The notes below the pieces were generated by a model. That model saw only the letters and a program-made list of their open reading frames with translations, did not search any database and was not told the origin of the DNA. A stretch of 44,480 bases of DNA, taken from NCBI GenBank assembly GCA_013377095.1, contig JACAAY010000038.1, positions 1-44,480 of the forward strand. The letters run 5' to 3'. Both the position numbers and the translations under genes were made by a program. The first letter of the stretch is position 1; every line of letters begins with the position of its first letter. Below are positions 36,721-44,480 of this stretch, piece by piece. The stretch is from Desulfuromonadales bacterium (GTDB taxonomy: Bacteria; Desulfobacterota; Desulfuromonadia; Geobacterales; Pseudopelobacteraceae).

Positions 36721-38231
36721 CTAATAGCCTCCCGTTTGTAAAAAGAAACTCTTTGTACGGCCAATCCAACAAACCACCAATATATAAAAGCAGACTGAAA
36801 GCCATACCAGTGCTCAGTAGGAATTGAAGCAACAAAAAAACCGATCGTAGCAAGTGGTACGGATGAAATCCAAAACTTATCAAATACATCAATTAATTCA
36901 TTTTTTAAGCAACTTCTAGTCGATATTGTGATTGACAAAATAAACATTATGAATATTACAACCGATAAAATCCCTTGTTCTGTTGCCATCGTTAAATAGA
37001 GACTTTCGTACACAGTTGGATCTTGTTGACTGTATAGGCTCTCTCCTCCTGCAATAGACATAGCGTTTGGGCCAGCTTGACCAAGGCCAATACCAAGTGG
37101 ATTACGTAAAATCTGGTTTGTGCCAACAACATAAGCGAATAAATGGGCTTTGGAAGATGAATCAGAAACCTTAACAGTGTCGGTTACAATACTATTTATT
37201 GGAGTAAAATAAATAATAATAGATGTTGTAATAATAATAATAACAAGCTTGTATAATTTGTCTGCACCATATGCAATTATAAACATCAATAAAGCACATG
37301 CAATTACAGCGCGCGTATTAGACAGTACCACTGGAATAATTAGCATAAATAATAATACAAACTTAAAGTACCTTGTAACACCAAATTTGTAGCGCTTAAT
37401 AGATAGCGCTAGAGCTACTGGAAAAATTAGAAAATATGCTAAACCAAGAGGAGATAAAAAAGATGACATCATGCGTTTGAATTTAATTCCACCAAAACTG
37501 ACAATATAACTTAGAGTATCAGAATTGTAGCTAGATGGGTCTCCACCTTTAAGTATAAAATATGGTATCAACCCTGATATCAAATCTTCTCTTGGGATTA
37601 ATATTAACTCAAATATACCGAAAATGGTAACTGCTGAACAGATTATTATTAGTAACCATATCGATTTTTTGACTGAACTGGATTTGTATTGAATTGTCCG
37701 ACCAAGTAAATAAGCCAAATATGGCACTAGTGCTGTGCGAAACCCAAAAATGCGCTGGCTGGTTGTACTGCTGCGACCAAAAAAAGCATCAGGAATGAAC
37801 AAATAGATGCTTGCCATGATTACAATTGCTAGTGCAACCCAGTCAGGAAAGCATAGAGGAGGTCGTCCGCGAGGTCTTTTTACGATAATCAATAAAGCCC
37901 AGCAAACTGCTATCACCTCTTTAATTGCTGACAAATAACGAATTAATGCATCACTGACAATTTCGGTATCGGCAAAATAAGAGAGGAGACCTGTTTGAAT
38001 AGGAAGCCATAGAATAAAAAAATATAGTGGTGCGTACGGATTAATATAGTAAGCTAATATAGTTAGTGCAATGGTAGTAGTCGAGTAAAATAACAACTCA
38101 ATTGCATTAGCTAATTCAGCTAATTCAGCATTTACTGCTCCGATAAAAAAAACAAATAAAGCAAACATAACAGTCATAATGATTATTGCAAATTTATCAA
38201 TTGCTGTTGGTATGTCTAATGTAGATCTCAA
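36717..38231 (-). CDS. wzy: O-antigen polymerase/ligase-like membrane protein (Wzy candidate)
   Basis: A 504-residue, very hydrophobic inner-membrane protein with about 11-12 helices. A large extracytoplasmic loop lies near residues 350-410 (HLFAYVVGTNQILRNPLGIGLGQAGPN...YESLYLTMATEQG). This loop with its NPLGIGLGQ...E block is typical of the Wzy_C/O-antigen ligase family. As the only such protein in the cluster, next to a flippase and glycosyltransferases, it is most likely the repeat-unit polymerase; a ligase cannot be excluded. The open frame begins with TTG at 38231 and only a weak Shine-Dalgarno, so the start is uncertain. It is strongly AT-rich. Confidence 0.75.
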   Translation of the reverse strand: MRSTLDIPTAIDKFAIIIMTVMFALFVFFIGAVNAELAELANAIELLFYSTTTIALTILAYYINPYAPLYFFILWLPIQTGLLSYFADTEIVSDALIRYLSAIKEVIAVCWALLIIVKRPRGRPPLCFPDWVALAIVIMASIYLFIPDAFFGRSSTTSQRIFGFRTALVPYLAYLLGRTIQYKSSSVKKSIWLLIIICSAVTIFGIFELILIPREDLISGLIPYFILKGGDPSSYNSDTLSYIVSFGGIKFKRMMSSFLSPLGLAYFLIFPVALALSIKRYKFGVTRYFKFVLLFMLIIPVVLSNTRAVIACALLMFIIAYGADKLYKLVIIIITTSIIIYFTPINSIVTDTVKVSDSSSKAHLFAYVVGTNQILRNPLGIGLGQAGPNAMSIAGGESLYSQQDPTVYESLYLTMATEQGILSVVIFIMFILSITISTRSCLKNELIDVFDKFWISSVPLATIGFFVASIPTEHWYGFQSAFIYWWFVGLAVQRVSFYKREAIS

Positions 38232-38270
38232 TTTAAGCCCAGTGATTGATTGTATTCGTAATAATTAGCT

Positions 38271-39005
38271 TTAATATTTTCGTTTAATTGCTGTACCATA
38301 CATAGAAATTGAAAATATTGAATTTCCTGGCATGCGATACGTTTTGAATATCATACGTATAACAAGCTTAATTAAGGATTGCATCATAACTTGAAAAATT
38401 TTGATCACACGATTAACGGGCTGATTTACCTCTGAAATTTGGATGTTTGATAATCCAGCCATTCTGAAAACTTGCGAAAGGCTTAATTCGGTAAACCCAA
38501 CTTCGTGTGTAAAATCATTGTATCGCATTGCAATCCCAGTAAAAAAATTATTCATGTTTGGGACTTCAACAATAATTCTGCCACTTGGAGCAAGTGCCTT
38601 CGATATGGTTAGAAGAAAAGGGATGACCTTGTCTTTGGGGATGTGCTCCAGAATATGCATAAGAAATATACAATCAAACTCCTTTGGATGGGTGTCAAGA
38701 TAGTTGCAGGTGTCTTTGACCAATAACGAACTGTTTGGTACCAGAGTATTACAGTACTTTACGACTTCGCATGATAGGTCAACCGTCTTCACACATTTAT
38801 AACTCAAGTCAATGGAAAGCAGTTCTAATAATTCTCCGTAACCTGGTCCGATATCAAGAATTCTTGCTGATTTGTTATCTGGAAGAAGATGACCATAATT
38901 ATGCAAAAGCATAGCTTTTTTATGCTTCCTGTGCAGCTCTGAATTACCCGCATGAGAAAGATGTTGTGTTAAATATTCATCAAACAGAACGCCTCTTTCA
39001 TTCAT
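38271..39005 (-). CDS. class I SAM-dependent methyltransferase
   Basis: A 244-residue protein with motif I ILDIGPGYGELLELL (about residue 44), acidic strand VKTVDLSCEVV, FDCIFLMHILEHIPKDKV (motif IV) and GRIIVEVPNMNN. This is the Methyltransf_11/23-type layout often found in O-antigen clusters. A helical, basic C terminus (about residues 200-244) may touch the membrane. GGAGCC lies 8 bases before the ATG. It could O-methylate a sugar, perhaps capping chain growth, but this is inference from context. Confidence 0.85.
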   Translation of the reverse strand: MNERGVLFDEYLTQHLSHAGNSELHRKHKKAMLLHNYGHLLPDNKSARILDIGPGYGELLELLSIDLSYKCVKTVDLSCEVVKYCNTLVPNSSLLVKDTCNYLDTHPKEFDCIFLMHILEHIPKDKVIPFLLTISKALAPSGRIIVEVPNMNNFFTGIAMRYNDFTHEVGFTELSLSQVFRMAGLSNIQISEVNQPVNRVIKIFQVMMQSLIKLVIRMIFKTYRMPGNSIFSISMYGTAIKRKY

Positions 39006-39199
39006 TGATTTGGCTCCATTAAAACAGCAAAAAATATCAGTTCAGGATGGTGTATATCGTAGTTTTGTATTCATTGTTAGAGCAATAGTTTGCTGCACGG
39101 TTCCATCGCTGTATATATATTGCTTATGGTTTGATTGTCCCAGCGTAGGTTTGCCGTGGTGTTTGAATACATATTAGCTTGAAAATACTATTTCTGCTG

Positions 39200-40117
39200 T
39201 CAGGTTAACCTCTTTGTGAATATGACATTCTCGAAGTAACCGGCTGTGCCAAGTTCTTCAAGATATCGATCGAATACAGTGATGGGGTATCGAGTGAATC
39301 GGCCACCCCTGTCTATCCAGTAATCAGTCCATATGGTGCTAACAGTGGTGACGAAATCCTCAAGCGACATCCCAGCACGGAGAATTCCATACGGCCAGAT
39401 CTCTGATACAGTCGGCAGGCCTTTTTCAAGTAGGCTCCTACCTCCCCTGAAAACGTAACCTTCATAACCCTGTACATCGATCCACATAAAAGAAGGCAAG
39501 GACGCCCCGAAATTTTTGACGTCGGAGCGTTCCATGATTTGAAGCAGTGGAAGCGATTTCACTTGAATTGTCTGACGTCCCGACTCACCTAGATGCTCAG
39601 AAGCATCAGATGTTGGAGCTACACGTATCCTGTGGTCGCCAGGATTTTGAGTGGAGAGTTCCAAATTCAGTATTGACTCTTTGTCGCCCACAGCCATCTG
39701 AATGCACAGCATTTGTTCAGTTAAGTTGTTCTGCACTATATTTTTGGTCAACAAACCAAAATTATGTGGCTCAGGCTCTATCGCAAGCGCTCGGTCAATT
39801 TCACCTGATAGAATTAAGCCAATGCTTATTAGTCCTATGTTCGCACCGATATCAAGCATGCTCACATTGGTTGTGGGGATGAAGCCAGAGCTTTTTAGAA
39901 ATTTAAGTGCGCGAATGGAAGAGTCATACTCGTACTGTCGCTCTCTGAATAGAGGCAAACCTATACCATCATCCCTAGTAGACACTGTCAAGAGTCCATG
40001 CATCGTGCGAATTGTCACTGTATCGTGCAGCTTGCCATGCAAACGATAAAGTAAATGGCGATATGTCCTGCTACAGAGTTGTGTAGCTTTAGTCGCATAG
40101 TATTTGAAAGGTTTCAT
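39200..40117 (-). CDS. FkbM family methyltransferase
   Basis: A 305-residue protein. SMLDIGANIGLISIGLILSG (motif I), ALAIEPEPHNFGLLTKNI, VGDKESILNLEL and FMWIDVQGYEGYVFRGGRSLLEKG are the recurring FkbM blocks. FkbM enzymes O-methylate hydroxyls of sugars and polyketides. GGAGC precedes the ATG. It is flanked by gaps of 156 and 194 bases without genes, so it may be less tightly linked to the operon than the rest. Substrate unknown. Confidence 0.9.
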   Translation of the reverse strand: MKPFKYYATKATQLCSRTYRHLLYRLHGKLHDTVTIRTMHGLLTVSTRDDGIGLPLFRERQYEYDSSIRALKFLKSSGFIPTTNVSMLDIGANIGLISIGLILSGEIDRALAIEPEPHNFGLLTKNIVQNNLTEQMLCIQMAVGDKESILNLELSTQNPGDHRIRVAPTSDASEHLGESGRQTIQVKSLPLLQIMERSDVKNFGASLPSFMWIDVQGYEGYVFRGGRSLLEKGLPTVSEIWPYGILRAGMSLEDFVTTVSTIWTDYWIDRGGRFTRYPITVFDRYLEELGTAGYFENVIFTKRLT

Positions 40118-40273
40118 GTATTTGCTCCGTTTCTTTTGAAAAATTTATAAGTTGTCGCTGGTATTTTTCGACAGGCACAAACTCAAACTACAGTCACATC
40201 TGTTCGCTGAAGAAACAGCGACTAAGATCTAGGTGAGTTGCTGTAACTCTTCAACTCAGCCATCAGTTTCAAT

Positions 40274-41674
40274 TCAATTATAAATGGGGTCCTTTATACT
40301 ATTGAAGGCAATCCAAAGAGTCATCAGCAGTTGTAACGAATAATATACCGGCACTGCAACTGCCACACCAATTAAACCTGCCCATGTAGCCCCTAGTACA
40401 GCAACGATTATCGAAACACATGCACTGATTGCTTGCACGAACAGCACAGCATGTGTCCGCTGAACAGCGTACAACAGCCTCTCGATTGCTTGTGCCGCAA
40501 GTAACGGCACGTGACCGAACACAAGCCAAGGAATCAGTGATATCGACGTTTCACGATAAGGTTCAGCAAGCAAACAACGTACGATTGGTTCGCTGAATAT
40601 AACGATCAACGACGCAATAATTGTACTCATTGCCAGATTTAGTCCCAGCCAAACGCATGAAGCTTTTAGCATGCCCCTACGGTCACCCCTAGAAACGGCT
40701 GTATAGAGCACTTGGCGCAAGGTGGCTTCGTTAGCTGTACCTATCATCAGAAGCGGTCGGCTTGTTAGGCCATATGCTGCCGCGTAAATTCCTGCTTGTG
40801 CGATTCCGATCATTCCACCGACTATGTAGCGGTCTGCCTGAGCGCTGAACCAACAAACAAGGGAAGTCCACAAAAGAGGCGCCGCAAATTGCGCCATACC
40901 TTTAGTGAGTCTTTCGTTCAAGACGACGTCCAATGGATATTCTGCACGGTTTTGCTGTATTCGGCTCTTCGAAAAATGACTGAACGACACTAGCACGAGA
41001 AATGTCCCAAGCGTCTGTCCTAATAGCAGTAATTCGACTGAAACGTTAAAGAAATATGCCGCAAGCACAGCCCCAATTGGGCGCGCTAAGCTATCAGCAA
41101 TAAAGAATGCTGAGTAGGCTTTTTGATTGCGTGCCGCATTGCGCATTACAAGCTCAACAGTCTTCCAGCCTTCAATACCAAGTGCTGCAGCAAGCAGTAA
41201 CCAAGAGGTAAAGGTTAGGTAATGTGTTGTTGTTATGTCTATAAGCGCAAGTCCTGTCATCACTGCCAGACCACAAAACCAACGCAACCTAAAAACCGTC
41301 GACATATGTCGCCGTAATTCTAGTATGTGAGCTGATTTTGAAAACTCCGGGTAATAACGTAATGCCGCTTGCGCCAACGGTTGGAATAATATACCTTGCA
41401 CAAGATTGAGCAGGCCGTTGAGAAGAACGAAGGATCCGAATAAAGACGGTGAAGCAAGTTCTGTTATGAGTCGAACGCCACCTAATGTAGCCAATGCAGC
41501 AAAACCTTGGCCTGAAGCGATCCAGACACCGTTTTTGAGCAAACGTGATTTATCACGCTCTATTGGTCCAAAAGTGGCAAATGAATCAACCTCAACAGAG
41601 ACAACGTCCTTGTCATCCATGACCTTGTTCTTAGATGTTTGCGCAATGTTGTTAATTGATTTTTCGGTCGTCAT
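40274..41674 (-). CDS. wzx: polysaccharide flippase (Wzx-type, MOP superfamily)
   Basis: A 466-residue inner-membrane protein with about 12 helices and no soluble domain. A roughly 40-residue charged N-terminal tail is followed by KNGVWIASGQGFAALATLGGVRLI, a typical first helix of Wzx/RfbX proteins. It should flip the undecaprenyl-linked repeat unit to the periplasmic face. The ATG at 41674 (MTTEKS) is preferred over a TTG at 41704. Upstream is a 580-base gap, so a separate promoter is likely. It forms a Wzx/Wzy set with the polymerase candidate at 36.7-38.2 kb. Confidence 0.88.
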   Translation of the reverse strand: MTTEKSINNIAQTSKNKVMDDKDVVSVEVDSFATFGPIERDKSRLLKNGVWIASGQGFAALATLGGVRLITELASPSLFGSFVLLNGLLNLVQGILFQPLAQAALRYYPEFSKSAHILELRRHMSTVFRLRWFCGLAVMTGLALIDITTTHYLTFTSWLLLAAALGIEGWKTVELVMRNAARNQKAYSAFFIADSLARPIGAVLAAYFFNVSVELLLLGQTLGTFLVLVSFSHFSKSRIQQNRAEYPLDVVLNERLTKGMAQFAAPLLWTSLVCWFSAQADRYIVGGMIGIAQAGIYAAAYGLTSRPLLMIGTANEATLRQVLYTAVSRGDRRGMLKASCVWLGLNLAMSTIIASLIVIFSEPIVRCLLAEPYRETSISLIPWLVFGHVPLLAAQAIERLLYAVQRTHAVLFVQAISACVSIIVAVLGATWAGLIGVAVAVPVYYSLQLLMTLWIAFNSIKDPIYN

Positions 41675-42254
41675 GCAAGTCTCGTCTACGGCCAAGGGTA
41701 TCAAAGTCGATGCAACGTCTTAACAGTTAGATTCATTGTCTCGGCAGCACCCTCAATACGGACCCCTTCTTAGGGACCTCTTTGCGATCTCCAGTTCTCC
41801 TTCGTATTTCTTGAGTACACAAAGGATGTGATCGCAAGATCATTAATAGCTCTATCATGTGTAATGTTTCGAGAAAATGAATCAAGGCCCATTTGCAGAC
41901 ATACAACGTGCCTTTTGGCCTCAGACGTCTCGGTGTGATTGCACAATATTCTCTCCCCGATGTACGGACCTCCCGGATCACTGTCATTTTAAACTTCAAT
42001 TCAGTTCAGGTATGTATATGAATGATATAGGAGTGGTCAATCAGGCAATGTAGGCTGAGGTCGAGAAAAGACATTTGAATGAAAACTCATAGCGGGTATA
42101 TCCTCGAAAAGAAAGAATATTAAACCTAAATATCATTAGTGTCCTGAATAATTGAGTTTGGTTTTATTCAGTGTCGTCCGGTTGGCTTTTTACGTTGATT
42201 TTTGAACTATAGAAATAGGTGTTAAGCTGCATGAAAGAAAAATCAAGGGTCTTG
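41675..42254. other. gene-free 580-bp gap between uxs-type gene and wzx
   Basis: No supported gene is present. An 88-codon minus-strand frame at 41733-41999 begins with TTG, lacks a Shine-Dalgarno and has no recognisable family, so it is not called. At 42144-42171 lies an 8-bp perfect inverted repeat (CTGAATAA ... TTATTCAG, 12-base spacer). It is embedded in a repeated AGTGTCC / GTGTCGTCC wording that resembles the end of a transposable element, but no transposase or second end is seen. The gap marks the switch from the GC-richer nucleotide-sugar genes to the AT-rich island. Confidence 0.5.
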
Positions 42255-43196
42255 TCATATTGAAGTAGAGACAGCCTTTCTAAAATACGCAATCGCCATC
42301 CTCAATCCCTCATCAAGCTGCACTGTTGGCTCCCATTCAAGCACCTCACGTGCAACGCGTATGTCTGGTTGCCTCTGTTTTGGATCATCCTGAGGCAGCT
42401 CTGCAAACACAATTTTCGAGGCACTTCCGGTCAGTCCAATCACTTTTTGGGCAAGCTCAATCATCGTGAATTCACCAGGATTACCCAGGTTGACCGGGCC
42501 GATAAAGCCCCTGTCGTTTTCCATCATACGGATCATCCCTTCCACCAGGTCAGACACAAAACAGAAGGAACGGGTCTGGGAACCGTCGCCATACACAGTG
42601 ATGTCCTGATTTCTCAAGGCCTGCAGCACGAAATTGGAAACGACCCGTCCATCGTTTTCCGCCATGCGGGGGCCATAGGTGTTGAAGATGCGGATGATGC
42701 GGATATCTACGTTATTCTGGCGGTGGTAATCCATCATTAGAGTTTCGGCAACACGTTTGCCCTCGTCGTAGCAGCTGCGGATGCCAATGGGATTGACGTT
42801 GCCCCAATATTCCTCCGTCTGCGGGTGTACCTGCGGATCGCCGTAGACTTCGGAGGTGGAGGCCTGCAGGATGCGAGCCTTGACTCGCTTAGCCAGACCG
42901 AGCATATTGATGGTGCCCATCACGCTGGTTTTGGTTGTTTTGACCGGGTTGTACTGATAATGGATCGGGGAGGCCGGGCATGCCAGGTTGTAGATCCTGT
43001 CAACCTCCAGCAGGATTGGCTGGGTAATGTCGTGACGCACCACTTCAAAACGGTGATTGTCCATCAGATGGATGATGTTGTTTTTGCTGCCGGTAAAAAA
43101 ATTATCCAGACAGATGACGTCATGCCCCTCGGACAGGAGTCGTTCGCAGAGGTGTGAACCGATGAATCCGGCGCCGCCGGTGACCAGAATGCGCAT
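42255..43196 (-). CDS. uxs: UDP-glucuronate decarboxylase (UDP-xylose synthase type)
   Basis: A 313-residue extended SDR enzyme. The NAD site is [16 protein letters not shown] (about residues 6-21), followed by [52 protein letters not shown], the catalytic [26 protein letters not shown] and YDEGKR (YxxxK). The DP...HPQ.E.YWG.VNP wording is the mark of UDP-glucuronate decarboxylases that make UDP-xylose. Length matches the soluble bacterial enzyme. It suggests xylose, or a sugar made from the 4-keto intermediate, in the polymer. It follows the gmd paralog by 21 bases. Confidence 0.93.
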   Translation of the reverse strand: MRILVTGGAGFIGSHLCERLLSEGHDVICLDNFFTGSKNNIIHLMDNHRFEVVRHDITQPILLEVDRIYNLACPASPIHYQYNPVKTTKTSVMGTINMLGLAKRVKARILQASTSEVYGDPQVHPQTEEYWGNVNPIGIRSCYDEGKRVAETLMMDYHRQNNVDIRIIRIFNTYGPRMAENDGRVVSNFVLQALRNQDITVYGDGSQTRSFCFVSDLVEGMIRMMENDRGFIGPVNLGNPGEFTMIELAQKVIGLTGSASKIVFAELPQDDPKQRQPDIRVAREVLEWEPTVQLDEGLRMAIAYFRKAVSTSI

Positions 43197-43217
43197 TATG
43201 CTGTGTCTCCAAATTAT

Positions 43218-44174
43218 TTAATACTTCGATGTCTTTGACATTTCCCGCACGACATCCCGCATGTGATAGTGTGCCCGCCAGTTGAGAACGGCGGACGCCT
43301 TGCAGGGGTTTCCGCGGCTGATCATGATCTCAGAGGGACGTAGCAGGGATGGGTCACTGATGACGTGATCCCGCCAGTCGAGTCCGACACATCCAAACGC
43401 TTCCGTCACAAACGCTTCAAGAGTGTTGGTTTCTCCGGTGGCAATCACAAAATCGTCCGGCTTTTCCTGCTGGAGCATCAGCCACATGGCCTCCACATAT
43501 TCCGGTGCCCAGCCCCAGTCGCGGGCAACGGTAATATTACCCAGGTGGAGTTTCTCTTTGCCACCTGCGGCGATACGGCAGGCAGACTTGATTATTTTCT
43601 GGGTCACGAAACGTTCAGGACGCAGAGGCGATTCATGGTTGAAGAGGATGCCGGTGCAGGCAAAGAGCCCGTAGGCTTCACGGTAGTTGGCAACTTCCCA
43701 GAAGGCGGTCGCCTTGGCAACAGCATAAGGGCTGCGGGGACGGAAAGGGGTCTGCTCATCGGCCGGTTCGCCACCGGTGTTGCCGAAACATTCACTGGAA
43801 CCGGCACTGTACAGTTTGACGGGCAGATCGATGAAGCGCATGGCTTCCAGCAGATTGAGTGTGCCGACACTGATGCTCTCCAGGGTTTCCACCGGTTGAT
43901 CAAAAGAAAGTCCAACCGAACTTTGACCGGCCAAGTTGTAGATCTCGTCCGGACGCACCTTGGCCAAAACCTGAAGTACGCTGCGAAAGTCGTTCAGTGC
44001 CATGGAGTGACAGATTACCTGTTCCTTGATTCCAAGCTGACGCAGGTTACCGAAAGAGGACATCTGTGCATCACGGGCAGTGCCGTGGACCTGATAGCCC
44101 TTGCCGAGCAGAAGGCGGCTCAGGTAGCTGCCGTCCTGCCCGGATATTCCACAGATCAGGGCGGTTTTAGCCAT
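43218..44174 (-). CDS. GDP-mannose 4,6-dehydratase paralog
   Basis: A 318-residue extended SDR enzyme of the Gmd group: [62 protein letters not shown] (YxxxK), [20 protein letters not shown] and [18 protein letters not shown]. It lies next to a true gmd and is shorter than the usual 340-370. The NADP-binding RRSSSFNTxRI block is changed to [16 protein letters not shown]. It may therefore be a second GDP-mannose dehydratase or act on the GDP-4-keto-6-deoxymannose product (a reductase or epimerase, as for GDP-rhamnose). The start at 44174 overlaps the gmd stop by 8 bases, with GGGAG upstream. Confidence 0.85.
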   Translation of the reverse strand: MAKTALICGISGQDGSYLSRLLLGKGYQVHGTARDAQMSSFGNLRQLGIKEQVICHSMALNDFRSVLQVLAKVRPDEIYNLAGQSSVGLSFDQPVETLESISVGTLNLLEAMRFIDLPVKLYSAGSSECFGNTGGEPADEQTPFRPRSPYAVAKATAFWEVANYREAYGLFACTGILFNHESPLRPERFVTQKIIKSACRIAAGGKEKLHLGNITVARDWGWAPEYVEAMWLMLQQEKPDDFVIATGETNTLEAFVTEAFGCVGLDWRDHVISDPSLLRPSEIMISRGNPCKASAVLNWRAHYHMRDVVREMSKTSKY

Positions 44175-44480
44175 CTGCCCGTTTCTCCCGTTCCGCCATT
44201 TCAAAATCGGCATCGGTCATCATGGCTACCAGCTGTTCAAAGCTGGTTTTCAGCTTCCAGCCCAGCTGGCGCCTGGCCTTGGAGGGATCGCCCAGCAAGA
44301 GGTCAACCTCGGCCGGACGGAAGTACTTGGGATCGATCCGGATGACGATCTCGCCGCTGTTGGTGTTGATGCCGATCTCGTCTACTCCACTTCCCTGCCA
44401 TTCCAGCGGCATGCCCAGGCGTTTAAAGACCATTTCGGCAAAGGTGCGCACCGAGTAGGTCTCACCGGTGGCAATGACGT
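44167..44480 (-). CDS. gmd: GDP-mannose 4,6-dehydratase, C-terminal part (cut by window edge)
   Basis: Only the last 104 residues are in the window; the gene continues past 44480. The frame reads [18 protein letters not shown], then [32 protein letters not shown], the standard C terminus of Gmd, which converts GDP-mannose to GDP-4-keto-6-deoxymannose. The [10 protein letters not shown] block and GDP.KAR..LGW are diagnostic. The codon at 44451 that could look like a start is GTG inside the conserved sequence, not a real start. It is the first visible gene of the polysaccharide cluster. Confidence 0.93.
   Translation of the reverse strand, partial: VIATGETYSVRTFAEMVFKRLGMPLEWQGSGVDEIGINTNSGEIVIRIDPKYFRPAEVDLLLGDPSKARRQLGWKLKTSFEQLVAMMTDADFEMAEREKRADG

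Noticed and set aside
41733..41999. 88-codon minus-strand frame in the polysaccharide gap
   Set aside because: TTG start without ribosome site and an odd Arg-rich composition; no recognisable domain.

Overview
The window looks like a chromosomal segment of a Geobacter/Pelobacter-type member of the Desulfuromonadales. This is inferred from gene content and order: a futalosine-pathway gene (mqnE), a heme/siroheme operon in the order CysG-N, CcsA/HemX, hemA, sfsA, hemC, cobA-hemD, several cyclic-di-GMP proteins, a class I hybrid-cluster protein, a Dcu-type anaerobic dicarboxylate carrier and sigma-54 promoters. No 16S gene is present, so the genus is not proven.

Layout. 0.2-4.8 kb (minus strand): a tautomerase-family protein, hldD (heptose epimerase of LPS inner core), a SAM methyltransferase paired with mqnE, and a membrane-anchored diguanylate cyclase. 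4.8-6.2 kb: a plus-strand gene joining a GspE/MshEN N-terminal domain to a degenerate receiver. It is followed directly by a short relic of a LigD-type 3'-phosphoesterase domain. 6.2-9.2 kb: hcp (minus) and a DUF362/ferredoxin gene (plus) diverge around a perfect TTGAC-N4-GTCAA palindrome. 9.2-14.9 kb (minus): nadA, a sensor kinase with a periplasmic solute-binding domain, its sigma-54-dependent response regulator and a Dcu carrier. The carrier gene is preceded by a sigma-54 promoter and three upstream palindromes. 15.0 kb: a tRNA-Pro(CGG) with its own promoter and terminator.

15.2-22.8 kb (minus): an HDOD-GGDEF protein and the heme/siroheme operon, transcribed from a good sigma-70-like promoter at 22.8 kb. 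22.9-25.9 kb: thioredoxin and a TlpA-like thiol protein on the plus strand, then truA, hslO and a small Lys/Ala-rich exported protein with a near-consensus sigma-54 promoter on the minus strand.

25.9-44.5 kb (minus): a surface-polysaccharide cluster. In transcription order it holds gmd (cut by the window edge), a gmd paralog, a UDP-xylose-synthase-type decarboxylase, a 580-bp gap, a Wzx-type flippase, an FkbM methyltransferase, a second methyltransferase, a Wzy-like polymerase, a GT4, two radical SAM enzymes (one cobalamin-type, one SPASM-like), a double GT4 fusion, two GT2s, a WbaP-type initiating phosphosugar transferase and a Wzi-like outer-membrane protein. The stretch from about 29 to 42 kb is visibly AT-rich and uses several TTG starts, unlike the flanking genes, which fits a horizontally exchanged serotype-like island. 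A Wzx/Wzy route is inferred: WbaP starts the unit on undecaprenyl phosphate, the glycosyltransferases extend it with sugars derived from GDP-mannose and UDP-glucuronate, the methyltransferases and possibly the radical SAM enzymes modify it, and Wzx and Wzy flip and polymerise it. The most unusual items are the paired radical SAM enzymes in this cluster, the double GT4 fusion, the solute-binding-domain kinase/sigma-54 regulator/Dcu module, the receiver that cannot be phosphorylated, and the LigD relic.
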